A stretch of DNA of 31,961 nt from Amphimedon queenslandica. Lineage: Eukaryota > Porifera > Demospongiae > Haplosclerida > Niphatidae. Positions within the stretch are counted from its first letter, which is position 1, and each line of letters starts with the position of its first letter. The stretch is from positions 105,066-137,026 of the forward strand of contig NW_003546410.1 of NCBI RefSeq assembly GCF_000090795.2. Reading direction: 5' to 3'. Below the pieces are notes generated by a model. The model saw nothing but the letters and a program-made list of their open reading frames with translations, had not been told where the DNA came from and did not search any database. This document shows positions 1-11,900 of the stretch, piece by piece. The position numbers were made by a program, and so were the translations under genes.

Positions 1-3000
1 AGACAAATCCCAATACACCAGTAGCTGCCTGTAAAATACATGTATTAGAGTAATTATAATATACAAGTACATTTCACACAAAATTTTGGTAAAGTGCTCA
101 GCATCTTGTACATGTACATGTACATGTAAGTGAATTTTTATGACTTTTTCAGTTGCTCCAAAATTTGACACAATACACTACAGTAAGTACAGGATATATT
201 TTTTTGATTCCGATCAAAATGAAATTTCTTTACAAAATTTTTAAGTAGCTCCAAAATCAGGCAAAAATCCCTTTACCATAGTAAAGAGTCTTGGGCCAAA
301 TTTTGCAAAAAATGACTAGGACAGAGTTCTCCATGTTCATAATTTTTTCTGATACAAAGATATCCTTGTGTTACATAAAAACTTTAAGCTAATTCCAAGA
401 CCAAAGTAAAATAATTTTAGTAACTTGAATTCAAGCTTACATGTATGCTGATAACACGAGCCACCCCATACATACACTAACTATTACAATAACAATAATA
501 TCAGTACCTGTATGATACAAGAGTACATTGGTGCTACTAATCTCGTTGGTTGAGCTAGCATAGCTTGACGACAGCACTCCTTAACAACTGATATCAACTG
601 ACCGGACACAGGCCCTCTTAGAGTATCTTGTTCAGACTCATCTTCACTAGTGGGCTCCGTCCATTCAAGTACCTCAAAACAAACCCCATGGAGAGGCTCT
701 TCACAGAGTGGACCAGAGAGTGACGCTAACTGAAAACCACTAATAATCGAATTATCATAATTTCTTAAAACCGGATCGGTAGCCTCTTGACCGACCACAC
801 CCTTATCTTGATTGACCACGCCCCTCCAAATCGAAGGTCGCTCATAAGAACTGATTTTATTTAAGAGGATGTTCGTCCCGGAATTACGAGGGCCAAACGA
901 CCATATTCGGTCAATGGCTCCATTCCATTTCTTTTTGTCTGCAGTCTCAAGACAGTTCTTTAAATCTTCATACAAGGTCTGGAGACCTTCGACCACACCC
1001 TCCTCATTACCATGGTAACTAGCTCCACCCATTGAAGTCAAAATTTTAAGTAGACGAGAGGATTTATCTAATACATCAATTAGAGTCTCAGGAAGGGGCG
1101 TGGCTAATATTTTAATGAGATGCGGATTGTTCCCAGGAGTCGAACATGTAACGGGTCCATTATTTTTAGAGGCGTGGCTTTCGGTATACTGACCAATCAG
1201 CTCATTCTCTGACGATATAATCTCATTAACCATATCAACAGTCGGTCTGGCAATAACCGTCTCCCTAAATGGAACTATAGGAGGAGACACTTTAAGCTCA
1301 ACCCCTGCATAGACATTCCGGAGGTCGTCAAGGCAACGCTGAAGATGTACCTCCCCAGCAGTTGATAGAATCCTCTCGCCAGTTTCTTGATACGTACATC
1401 TAACGCAGGGATCTGATTGGTCGAGTAGCTCGAGTCCTTTATCAAGGGAGGGTAGGTCAGAGAAATGAACAGCTTCTAGTGCTACATGTACAATTGGAAA
1501 AGCAACCGACTGTAACTCCCTGAATGAAGTACAAGCCAGTGAAGAGGAGAGAGTGCCGCTTTTAACAATGCTATCTCCAAGTCCACCAATACCGGCTACA
1601 TTGCCCGAGGCAACAGACTCCACCTCCAAAAGGTCCCGGCCCATCATGAGATAGAGTTTGGTGATAGTTACCGTGGTTACGTGAGGTGGGAGGATCACAT
1701 CTTCTTGAGTGGGTGTGGTTTGAAGGAGAGGTGTTGAGGTTAAGGTGGGGTCATAGCGAGGCTGTAGTACAAATAGTTTTTGACCTTTTCTCAGTGTTCC
1801 ACTAAACACACGAGAGAATGCCAGGAACTGATGAGGGGGAACTTCAGGCTCTGGCTTTACCGTTTCTTCAATATTATCTGAAATGAAAAATATTAATAAA
1901 TATTTTTGTTTAAAAATTTGTGAGTTTAAAATAGCAATAACAGTCTGTATTAATTTTAATAATTAATTCCTGAAATTAAGTCTCCCATCCTAAAAATACT
2001 TTCAATTTTAATGGAAATCAGCTCAAACTATTTGCTAGCCATACTTGAGAAAAATTTGTCAAATTTTAAATGTTCAAAATTAAACAGATCAAATTTTCTA
2101 CATACATGTAACATACGTGTACATGTACATGTACATGGTCATGAATAAGAACAATCATGCATCAAAAAAATACAGAATTCTCTCCTAGTCAATTTTGACA
2201 AAATTTGGCCAATGACTCTACATCTACATTTTTGCATGACCTTGACAAAATTTTGAGCAACTTTAAAAATTCGTAAAAATCCAATTCTGATGGAAATCAG
2301 CTCAAACTTTCTACACAACATAAGAACATGTATATGTATCAGAAAAAATTATAAAAATTGAGAAATTTCTCCTTTTTAATTTCAGTAAAATTTGGCCTGA
2401 GACACTGTGCTATAGTACAGGGACTTTGACATGATTTTTGAGCAACTTTAAAAATTTGTAAAAAATCCAAAGTTGATTAAAACCAGCTCAAACTTTCTAC
2501 ACAACATAAGAACATGTATATGTATCAGGAAAAATTATAGAAATGAACAATTCTCAACTTTTCAATTTTGACAAAATTTGACCAACAGACAGGGACTTTG
2601 GTTCAATTTTTGAGTAACTTAATAAATTCCTTTAAAAATCCAAATCAGCTCAAAACATTCATACAACACAACTTTACACAAGAACATGCATCAGAACAAA
2701 TTTTTAAAATGGAAATCTCTCTTAGCGAATCCAAAAAATACAGTATACCCTGTATAGTGGATCAACTTTAAAATCCATTGATTAGAACCTGCATGAGCAC
2801 TGTGTGAAAAGGAAACCCTGTATGTACATGTACAAATGCATGTACATGTATCATGTAGTGTACACATACATGTACGTGTGCATGTATGTGTACACGTACA
2901 TGTATGTAAGCTGTACCTTCATTATTGTCTTCATTGGCTTCTGCTGGTTTAGTGTTGCCAGAACGTAAATTTCTAATTAAAGCCTCTCTCTTCTTCTTCA

Positions 3001-6000
3001 ATTCTTCGAGTGTTAATTTCCTGTGGGTGTTCATGCTAAAGGGTTGAAGCAGAGAGGAATAAAACTAACCTGGTCTGTGTCTCACGCACTAAAGAAAGAT
3101 CAGCCAGAAACATTTTAGAAATAAAAACAATAACAGGAGTATGAGGTTCAGGACTACAGGATATAAAACCTAAAAGGAGAGAGAGAGAGAGACATTAAGA
3201 AAAAATGATGTCAATTAAACATTATTAGAGCATACATGTAAGGAATATGTACATACATGTACATGTACATACATGTAGTAAGGCAACACTGACTTCTTAA
3301 TCTTATTATAAATGTAGACTTGGTGGTGTAGCTGTTAATTAAAAGTAAATGATTGCAAAGTGTTTGTTTAACAACTATAAGTATAATGATTACAAATACA
3401 GTACAGTCCAGGTGTTATAATTATTGGTAAAACTATAATTACAGTAAATTAAAAGATTGAAAACACATGTACATGTATGTAGCCAAATGTCTTTGTCACT
3501 ATCATTAACAGCAGTCAAAGATTCAATGGAAGAGTTACATGAGATGTACATGTAGGGCGGCATCTTATAATACAAAATGTACATGTACACAGACCAAAAT
3601 AAGTAAATATGACTTTTCAATCCATTACATAAACTACATGTATCAATCAATTAAAGGGTGCATCCACATACATGTAATAGTCAATGCATTGGTAAAAGAC
3701 ATGATGAAAACAAGATCACAAAGATGAAGAATAAACAATAATACATGTACAGTATAGGGGCTGTTTAAACTACAAGTACAGCAAAGCCCACGGTCAAATT
3801 AACACACGTGTGATGTGATAATTAAACGACACACCCACAAATGTTTTCCATGTGTGCACCATTCTTGAGTGTGCTGCCTATACAAACATGCACAGAATAT
3901 CGTGTAACATATCAGCAATGATCTTAATTATCTGAACTGTATCTATGGTACGCCTGTTTTTAGTACATACTGTACTACTGTATAGTGGAAAAATTTCATG
4001 GCCCAAAATTTCCGTGGATATCGTGTTTTTTTTTCAAAATTCACGAAAATAAAATCTGCGAAAGTCAATTCAATATGGTTCAAGACGGCCAAAAAGTAGA
4101 AAACCACAAAAATTAAAGCCACAAAATTAATATTTAGACTAATCCATGAAACTTTGGGCCACAAAATTTCCCGCTATACGGTACACAGTACACACAAATG
4201 TACATGTACAAATGATGCACAAATACAGTTCAATTAAAATAATTCAAAACAGAAGCATTACTATACTCACTGTCAACCAGTTCTTGTGTTTCTATTGGAT
4301 ACGAGTCGATCTTCCTATTACCAGCACACATCAGCTTCTCCAGTCTATCCCTACTCAATCCTCTGGGGCTAGGCAACACTCTTACCACCATACCAAGGAC
4401 TGCAGCTGCTAACGGCAGCCACTGGCTACATATAGCAGTGAGGTGGATGAAAGGGTCGGAATGGGTGGAGTCACGTGCTGATATTTTTAATCCTAAACTG
4501 CTCGTGATTTTATCAATGAGAGGTTTGTTTCTAAAATAAGGTTTTAATTAAAGGGAGTGGTGGGCGGGTGTGGCTTACTTTTTAACCAGCACAGCATCGT
4601 AGACAGTCCAAATGTTTTCCAAAACAAACTGAACAAATAACGGCTTTTTACCTTTATCCTGAAAAGAGAATAAGAGACAGAAACTCTAATTTCATTGTGT
4701 CTACTATTATCATTAACATTTACATGCATATACATACATACATGCACATGTATTTGGCTTTACTAATTTTAGTAAACTAATACTGTATGTGTAATTCTTT
4801 AGCCATTTTAAATTCAATGCATAATTACTGTTAAAACTTAATATTCTACAAAATTAGTATACACATGTAGCTAAAAGTACATGTACATGTAGACTTAGTG
4901 TAGGGCGCAATACTTAAATAAACTACATGTACATGTAACATGTACATATAAATTTACATTGTAAGTGGATAGTATAAGGAAGGGGGATCAACAGAGAACA
5001 GTAAAAACATTCTACTACAAAAACAAACCAATGAAATATTTATTTTACCAAAATAGGCTAATAGCAATGACACATGTACATGTGGTTTGTGCATACATGT
5101 ACATGTATAACTTACATCATATCATACATCATCATACATCATCATACATCATCATACGTCATAATACATCATCATATGTCATACATGTGTAAACATACAA
5201 TTTACATGTACATGTACATATATGTACACATACATGTACATGTACATACCATATTTGCTCGAATAAATGCCCTGCTCAATAAATACCATGCCTAATATTT
5301 TCCAAGTATAAATATGCATTTTTAGCTAGTACATGTACATTGTATAACTGCCACAGCTGTTAGCTTGTCCCAGATAGCCTAATTCTCCCAGTAGGACATA
5401 AAGGTCATGCATTCCAATGCACTGTGTGCTTTCTTATTTTAAGTGATTTTTAATGTTAAGAAATAAACTCCCACGCATTTAATGAAGCAAATACGGTACA
5501 AGTACATTATACATTGTATATCTCACTCTGGCTCCTTTGCATATTCTCTTTGTTTTGCTATTAATGTAGAAGTCACCCCAGAGTGTCTTACGGAGTACAT
5601 CCTCCTTAAACCCTAACTTCTTTGTGTACAATTGAACAAAATGCTCAATCCTATAAATAAGAATAGAAATAATTGAAACTGTTTTTGTACAAGAGTCAAT
5701 TATATAGTGTCCTCTCTTAAACCAAATGTCACTATATTTAATCTCTCACCCAAACCCCCATCCATCAATAGCAGATGCAAACACCACGTTCCCTTGTTCA
5801 GGTGAGAAGTACACGTTAGAATCGTCCGCTTCACCGATACCACTGTCCCAGTTGTACACCACTTCCTGTTCAATGGTAAATGGGTGTGGTCTAACTAGAA
5901 AGTGTCTTACTTCATCATCCTCGGTAGATGCTGGAGGGTTTTCACTCGTTTTGTCTCCATCTTCTCCTTTCTCTTGGTTTTGCTGCATGATTTCTGTTGT

Positions 6001-8328
6001 CCATAGACTAGCCGTAACAGCATTTACCTGGTAATAATAAAGTATAATAAAGTAAATTGTACATGTACATCTACATGTACATGTACATGTATGGTTAAGT
6101 TTACTGTCTACCCACATGTTCATGTGATCATGCATGCAAATTCTTTGAGAAACAATTAAACCGCCCACGGAAACAGAAACTGTCTGGGCTATATTTATGT
6201 ACACTTTCACAGTATTCCTTTCTTTTGTGCTACCATGAAAGGAAAACTTACCCTCTCTCTCTCTCTCTTACTTCTGTTAGGGTTTCCCACAGAATTTTGG
6301 CATAGTATTATTTGTCAATGGATTGTCAATTTGTTCAAAAATTGGACCAAAGACCAAGTACAGGGTATTTCGACAAAATCATGTGAAGAAGATGGTCACA
6401 GGCCAAATTTTGTCAAAAATGGCTAACAGAAAGTTCTCTATTTTTATAATTTTTTCTAATACATGTACATATATACATGTCTTTATGCTGTGCATCAACT
6501 TTGAACTGATTCCAATCAAATTTAGATTTTTTCATGAATTTTTAAAGTCGCTCCGAATGCCATGTACTGTATTGTAGTGCTTGTCAGCTCATGAAGCTCA
6601 TGCTGTTTAGCTCACTTACATGTAGCATGCTTTGTGGGAAACTAGCACCAAAAAGATGCCGAGCACTATGCCAAAATTCTTTGGAAACCTTGAAAAACCT
6701 CTCCTCTCTCCTACTTCTTTCTGTACACAGTACAGGCTGTTTCATTTTCTAATACACTCCTCCACCCACTCTTACTTGCTGTAGAATGTGCTCAATGCGT
6801 CCATATGCCTCCAATGGTGTTATCTTTAAGTGAGTGATGAGTCTGTCCATTTTATTCAACACGAGGCAAGGCTTTATACCTTCCTGCCATGCTTGCTCAA
6901 GGACCACCTTAGTCTGTATATCGAGTGACACACACACCCAATAAATTGAATCAATCAATTTATTTTAATTACCTGAGGGCAAACACCTTCAACCACATCC
7001 ACAACTACCAGTGCTCCATCACACAACCTCACTGCAGTTGAAACCTAAAAATACACACATACATGTACATGTAATACTTTAATAGAGACTGTTTTATCAC
7101 ATTTACTTTAGTAAAAATAAAAAAGTATATGTGTATTCACACTGTACATGTACATGTATATCATACCTCACTTGAAAAATCCACATGGCCAGGAGAATCA
7201 ATAAGATTAATAAGATACTTCTCACTACCTGTTATAAAAAAGGAACAGTACAAATGCCATATATCACAAACAGGTTACGTGATGTCACAGTTGTGTTATA
7301 GTACATGAACCAAATTGCATTGTTACAGTACGAACAAAAATGGAAGGGAAAAATAGTGACAGAGAATAATCCAAGGTACATGTACATGTACATTATACAT
7401 GTAGTTGGGAAAAGCAACACATTTAATCTTTTGATTCATGTGATGTGCATTGTAAATGTTCAAGTTGACCCAAAGTCTACTCCAGCATCAAAAATAACAT
7501 CAGGTCTAGTATAATATATTGTACACTGTAAATACACTTTAACACACTTACAAAATGTACATGTACATGTATGTGACTACATGTACATTACGAATAAGTA
7601 TTTATTAATATTATAAAAGCCCCTTTGAGGAGCTTTCCCTTAATCTTGTGTACATACATGTACATGCATATCAAACAAATCCGTTCCAACAATCATGACA
7701 TGCTGTACATGTACATGTATGTGTATTTTAATGTGCCAAACTTTAAACTTTGGTCTCTTCTCACCTTCAACAAACTTCAAAGCAATTGCACTGGATTTCA
7801 TAGTTATTCCTCTCAACTGCTCGTCTTCACGATTGTCCATATAACGCAACTAAAAATAACATCAATAAAAATACCATAGCTATTAATTAATATAGTATAT
7901 AGTAGGAAACTTTGCAGTGGTTAATATTAGTGATTTTCTGATTGAAAAGTAGTGGCAGTTAATAAAGTTGTAGCCACATATCATTGAGCATGCTCAAAAT
8001 AAAGCTAGTGGTAAACTATATTTTTGAAACTTTATCATTAATCCTCCAATTGCCAAAATAAACCCTGCCAATTTTATTGATTTCTTTCTTATCTTTCCCT
8101 AATATTACCTTTCCTGCTTGTCGGCGAGATATTATCCCGTTACTAGCTATCAATGAATCAGAGAGTGTTGTCTTGCCTAAAAGTTTATTAACAAATATAT
8201 TATTACAGTATAAAGAGGTTACCATGATCAACATGAGCAAGAATGCATATATTCCTAACATTGTCCTGGTTAGTCTGTAGGCTGGTCAACTCTTTTATTT
8301 TTTCTTCTCCTCCTTGTAGAAAAGACAT
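1..8328 (-). CDS. EFL1: EFL1: elongation factor-like GTPase 1 (60S ribosome maturation), 3'-truncated by the window edge
   Basis: Cytoplasmic EF2-like GTPase that works with SBDS to release eIF6 from pre-60S subunits (family knowledge). Exons, 5' to 3' on the minus strand: 8328-8223, 8176-8109, 7849-7765, 7228-7167, 7044-6973, 6913-6776, 6027-5750, 5650-5527, 4658-4579, 4530-4271, 3169-3070, 3035-2917, 1877-508, 28-1. All junctions are GT-AG and phases are consistent, giving 963 visible residues; the human protein is about 1120. Visible GTPase motifs: AHVDHGKT (31-38), RGIT (71-74), DSPGH (97-101), NKMD (151-154), SAIDGWGF (262-269). Later exons carry the EFL1-type stretches [15 protein letters not shown] and [14 protein letters not shown]. 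The last 28 bases (AATGVLGFV) continue the family's C-terminal domain. An acidic insert near residues 195-250 looks longer than in vertebrates. The start is the first ATG in frame before the P-loop. Orthology is very secure. Confidence 0.97.
29..507. other. EFL1 intron 13
   Basis: Non-coding between the last two visible EFL1 exons. It contains a 20-bp TACATG tract at 109-128. Phrases such as the one around 311-358 (AGTTCTCCATG, ATAATTTTTTCT) also occur near 6421-6462, so it holds a decayed copy of the dispersed AT-rich repeat family. Confidence 0.7.
508..1877 (-). other. EFL1: EFL1 large exon 13 (EF2 domain II to IV)
   Basis: This 1370-nt exon is by far the largest in the gene. It runs from DNIEET through [14 protein letters not shown] (EF2-like domain II) and [14 protein letters not shown] to [11 protein letters not shown]. 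The acceptor is at 1879-1878 and the donor CAG|GTACTG at 508. The open frame continues to 484, but the residues after the donor are read-through into the intron and not protein. Confidence 0.9.
1878..2916. repeat. EFL1 intron 12: degenerate tandem copies of an AT-rich dispersed repeat
   Basis: The phrase CAGCTCAAAC recurs at about 2019, 2298, 2484 and 2646 (the last diverged), so copies are spaced roughly 160-280 bp. Each is followed by shared text (TTCTACACAACATAAG, GTATATGTATCAG) and preceded by TTGAGCAACTTTAAAAAT. Near 2792-2818 a GAGCACTGTG...GGAAACC end resembles the right end of the inverted-repeat element at 6281-6689. TACATG tracts lie at 2119-2137 and 2821-2905. No coding exon is seen. 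Confidence 0.75.
3171..4270. other. EFL1 intron 10
   Basis: Besides the foldback element it holds a GA run at about 3176-3192, which on the transcribed strand is the pyrimidine tract of the exon 11 acceptor, and TACATG tracts around 3236-3276, 3468-3480, 3540-3600 and 4199-4210. I see no exon here. Confidence 0.65.
3978..4181. mobile_element. 204-bp TA-flanked foldback element (MITE, Tc1/mariner-like target site)
   Basis: The left end reads CTGTATAGTGGAAAAATTT. The reverse complement of the right end reads CCGTATAGCGGGAAATTTT. The arms stay similar for about 40 bp, both passing through GGCCCAAA and ATGGAT. Both ends are flanked by TA (3976-3977 and 4182-4183), as expected for a Tc1/mariner-type insertion. 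It has no coding capacity and sits in EFL1 intron 10. Confidence 0.75.
5117..5183. repeat. 10-bp tandem repeat (ATCATACATC)
   Basis: About six to seven units of ATCATACATC with point changes (ATCATACGTC, ATAATACATC, ATCATATGTC), inside EFL1 intron 8 and followed by TACATG tracts. This is a simple satellite. Confidence 0.85.
5249..5496. mobile_element. 248-bp TA-flanked foldback element (second MITE with CCGTAT-like ends)
   Basis: The left end is CCATATTTGCTCGAATAAAT. The reverse complement of the right end is CCGTATTTGCTTCATTAAAT. TA dinucleotides flank both ends (5247-5248 and 5497-5498). The interior has no open frame. It shares the first six bases of its right end (CCGTAT) and the TA target with the element at 3978-4181, but the arms then differ, so they are probably related families moved by a similar transposase. 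Confidence 0.7.
6059..6092. repeat. Palindromic TACATG tract
   Basis: Two runs of the palindromic hexamer repeat separated by a short interruption, just inside EFL1 intron 6. The unit reads the same on both strands, so the tract can fold on itself. Confidence 0.9.
6281..6689. mobile_element. 409-bp non-autonomous element with about 29-bp imperfect inverted ends
   Basis: The left end GGTTTCCCACAGAATTTTGG matches the reverse complement of the right end, GGTTTCCAAAGAATTTTGG, allowing one gap, and similarity continues through CATAGT. The interior shares long phrases, in inverted orientation, with 2160-2700 (an AACTTTGAACTGATTCCAAT-type block and TTTTTAAAGTCGCTC). A solo right-end match (GAGCACTATGCCAAAATTCT) lies at 15976-16008. 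No open frame of note, so it depends on a transposase elsewhere. The superfamily is not clear to me because no target duplication is obvious. Confidence 0.7.
7229..7764. other. EFL1 intron 3
   Basis: It contains TACATG tracts at about 7377-7402, 7556-7588, 7651-7667 and 7704-7722 and AT-rich sequence. I see no exon or recognisable element. Confidence 0.6.
8223..8328 (-). other. EFL1: EFL1 first coding exon, with a possible 5'-UTR splice acceptor just upstream
   Basis: The exon encodes MSFLQGG through HVDHG, ending one base into the P-loop glycine codon, and exon 2 resumes with GKTTL. On the minus strand the ATG is preceded by a pyrimidine-rich run ending TTTTAG, then AGAAG before the ATG. 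That looks like a 3' splice site, so transcription may begin with a separate untranslated exon inside 8340-8970. The coding start is well supported; the UTR intron is an inference. Confidence 0.6.
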
Positions 8329-8388
8329 CTTCTCTAAAAGTAAAATAGAGAATGAGACAGGAAAGTTAATATTGCACCATCAATGAAG

Positions 8389-8450
8389 CACGTGTGTTAA
8401 CCACGCCCACAGGGGCACGCCTATAAAATGAACACACCCACAAACACGTG
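8389..8450. promoter_or_regulatory. Paired CACGTG E-boxes
   Basis: Perfect palindromic CACGTG at 8389-8394 and 8445-8450, 56 bp apart, bracket C-rich boxes about 60-120 bp upstream of the EFL1 ATG. In animals CACGTG is bound by MYC/MAX, USF and MITF-type bHLH factors, and ribosome-biogenesis genes are common MYC targets. The regulatory role here is an inference. Confidence 0.45.
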
Positions 8451-8813
8451 GGAGCTAGATCAAAATGTTGAATGTTATTGACACATGATAAATTACATGT
8501 AACAGTAAGTCGCTTTTCTTTGTGTGAGTTGTACTTGTTACACTCTGTATAGATCTAATAATTGAAAGATTTATAATTTATTTTTAAGGGGATTAATTTA
8601 ATCACAGTCGCCATATTTTATTAATATTAAAAGGTAAATAGATTTTAATAACTAGGTCTAAACCTTTAATTAATTTAGGGGTACAAGTAGCCGAGCTCAT
8701 ATTCGAGCTGCTAATCTCTCTGTACCTCTGGACCCTCTCTAACAGTACAGCCTGTTCTACTTCTCCTAGCTCGCGTAGGTACTATATCATAGTTCACTGC
8801 TTCCTTTTGCAGC

Positions 8814-8822
8814 CTATAAAGG
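8814..8822 (+). promoter_or_regulatory. TATA-like box for PTPN9
   Basis: CTATAAAGG lies about 157-165 bp before the PTPN9 start codon. It would place initiation near 8845 and leave a 5' leader of roughly 130 bp. No start-site data support this. Confidence 0.4.
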
Positions 8823-8978
8823 ACAGGACGGGAGGAAACAGTTCGTCTAGCCCAAGTTTGGAATGTACAAAGCTCAATAGTTCAGTCAGAGCCAAGAACG
8901 TTGCTACGAGGAGACTAAAGAGCCAGTGAAGGCCTTACTTCTTATTGGAGACTGGTAAAGAGTTTGAGGAACGTTATC

Positions 8979-11900
8979 ATGAATACTGACATTGACAACA
9001 GCTTGGTTGGACTTTCACAGGAAAAGATGCAGGTCAGTTGATTCAGCCTTATTTCTGTTCACCATTCCCTCTCTTACTACCTCCCTCTCTCATCTCCCTC
9101 TTTCTTGTTTTCTACTCTCTTACCTCTCTTACTTTCCCTCCCTCTCCCCTCTCTCTTTTCTTTCCTTCTCTCAATCACTATCCCTCTTTCTCCCTCCACA
9201 GAAAGTATCTTCTTTTAGGACAACTGCTAATGCCACTCTAGCCAAGACCTCGCTGCCCTCCATGACGGTTGGACAAGCTGTCAAATATTTATATGCATCA
9301 AAATTCGATTCAAAAAAAGCTGAAGATATTTTCCATCGCTATCAAGTATGCGAAGTTTGTGAACATGTGCTGCTTCTAATGTACATGTACATGTACTTAC
9401 TAATGTACATGTACATGTACATGTACATACTTTTTTATTTGATTGTGCCTGTATTTGTATCATAGGTGGTCCATGAAAGTGTGTATTTTTGTGTACGGTA
9501 TGTGTGTGTAAAGTGATCATGTGGTTTTCGACCCCTTGATTTATTGGTTGTAGACAAAATCCCCCTTTCTGATTTAATATTAACTACTTATTATTATTTT
9601 AGTTGTAAAAATAATATTATTTAAATCTCTAGTATAAGCAGTCCAGCTGTCTTATTGTGAACTTGTGGGATTGATGAAGTTGCTTAATTTGTATTTTGTT
9701 GACTTAAATCCACCACAGCCGTGTACATTGTGTTTGAATGTCTAATAGCTACATTTGAGCATGTACCTATGTTGACATCTGTCCCACATAATATTGCCCC
9801 GATTTTGTGAGTCTGTGGTTTGTGAGCCTGCTTTTATGTGAATGGGTTCATTTAGAGTTCATTCTGTGTGTGATGAGTTCATTGCGTGTGACTGTGTTGC
9901 AGTGATTCATTTACATGTACAAGTACAAGTATGATGTGAATCAGCCTAGCTCTGACCATGCGGGTGGATCACTGGCTAGGCATGTGTACATGGTTATGGC
10001 TGCTTTGGGCTGAGTGTGTTTGCTAGTCATGATTGCTAGCAGTCATCATTTTATTATCAGACTAATAACGGTCTATATATGTCATGTGTTGTCATTGATA
10101 TCGACCACTGTTACAATACACTTGCCCAATATAATACAAATTGATCTAATCCGGCTATTATGTACATATACACACGTGTAGTATATGCACACAGGATCTC
10201 AATATGGGGTTATGAGTCAGAGGTGTTGGCAGTGGTGTTGGGTTTGTTATGGTATAATTGGAATCACCTCACGAGTTGTACACACTTCATATATGTACTG
10301 CTATCTTGCTATGAGTGCATCTTCTTCAGTTGTGTATTACTGATGTATTTGGTATGTACACACCCTAATGCTATTCCTAGTACTCTGTACCTTCAATTAT
10401 GCATATTGTAGTCACTACTAGAGCTATGTTTACTTTACTAAGTTTCTCTATTACTATAACTTTTTTGTATGCTGTTAGTATAGTGTGTATTAGTGAGTGT
10501 ATTGTGTATATCTTGTAGATTGTGTATTTTTGCATTATGTCCTATACTTTGAATTATGCTTATTTTGATGTACACACACTAGCATATCATATTCATCTCC
10601 TTGCTCTCTACTCGTATTGATGCTTTTGTTCCTCTTTGTGTAACAGGGCGTGTGTCTTTTGTATGTGTGTCTTTATGATAAGTATTATGTATCTTTTATG
10701 AATATATAGAATTATACACGCATTTATGATACTGGTATGATGCACATGTACATGTATGTGTAGTGTGTTTTATTTATCTGTGTTTGTGTGTGTGTCCATT
10801 CAATGTTATTCAGGGCATTTCTCAAGACTCAGAGACATAATGTCTGCCCTTAAACTAATTTGTTATGCCATTATGAAGAACAGGGGAGACCATATTTAAC
10901 CCTTTTATCATATTTACACGCCTTTAGAGTAATAGGAGTGGCACGTCTACTTAATAATGATATAATATTGCAGAGAATACATGAAAGAAGCACTTCAGTG
11001 GGATCCATAATAATGATACTACTACTATTTCTTTACAGTGTATACATGTACATGTACTAATAGCTAACTTATTGGGATTCTTGTGTTATAATACTGCAGG
11101 CATAAATTTAGTATGTACATGTATACGTTAGTACATGTACATGTGTCTTTAGGGCGTGTTTGGTATGATACTAATTAGTCTCGTATGATATGCCCTACCC
11201 TTATATGGGGAGTAGAACTAATTGCATACTGTTCATGTATATCCACACACCCTCTAATGAATGTCTGTATACATGTACATGTACATGCACATTATATTAG
11301 TACTGTAATATCTGTGCATATGCAGGTATTTAATAAACTATTAGTAAAAGGCATATACAGTATAAATACATGTGCATGTGTACATGTGCATGTAAATTGT
11401 AGTACATGTACATGCATAATGTGTGTATTTACAAATACATGTACATGTGTATCTATGGGTATGGGTGATTTGTTTTTCCATGGTGATTGTTATCAATATG
11501 TAGATTTATGGTAAGAACTCTTTTGGGAATATGATAAGTGGTTTTGTACTGACTGCCATTTGTTTCACCCACTCTAAACACAAAACATTAGACTATTTTT
11601 ACTATTGTTATTATTATTATTATCATTATTAGGATTATTATAAGGAGTTCAGTCTATCGGATCTTGCGCTAAACAAACATTCACTTAATACAGAGATCAG
11701 GTCAAAGAAACTAGAGATACTGGTAAGCTACAACTCTTGGTTAACCTCTACTTGCTGTATACTACTGTATTAATACTACATGAATACTATATGCTGTGTA
11801 TGCTATATGTTCTATATACATGTACATAGACAGTTATTAGTGTGTACTTATTTTAGCAATTTTCATGATTTGGCTGGTGTTTAGTTTAGCGTTTTCATCA

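Larger units (their letters stand above)
4659..5526. other. EFL1 intron 8
   Basis: Apart from the 10-bp satellite and the foldback element, the stretch contains TACATG tracts (4877-4892, 4925-4948, 5072-5108, 5204-5246) and otherwise unremarkable AT-rich sequence. Confidence 0.65.
8329..8978. promoter_or_regulatory. Head-to-head promoter region between EFL1 and PTPN9
   Basis: The two ATGs face away from each other across 650 bp. Visible candidate signals are CACGTG E-boxes at 8389-8394 and 8445-8450, CCACGCCCAC-type C-rich boxes at 8401-8417, and TATA-like CTATAAAATG at 8421-8430. A CTATAAAGG lies at 8814-8822, about 160 bp before the PTPN9 ATG and well placed for its promoter. The C-rich boxes and E-boxes sit at the EFL1 end. 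Function is inferred from position and motif only. Confidence 0.55.

Noticed and set aside
484-507. Open frame of the EFL1 large exon continuing past 508
   Set aside because: The frame runs into the intron after a CAG|GTACTG donor, and the next exon at 28-1 restores the family sequence. The extra residues are not protein.
5117-5183. Possible CRISPR-like array
   Set aside because: The 10-bp units are directly abutting with no spacers, and the DNA is eukaryotic.
11185-11514. 109-codon open frame with HVHVH and CTCT patches
   Set aside because: The patches come from TACATG tracts read in different frames. There is no start context, splice logic or family resemblance, and it lies in a PTPN9 intron.
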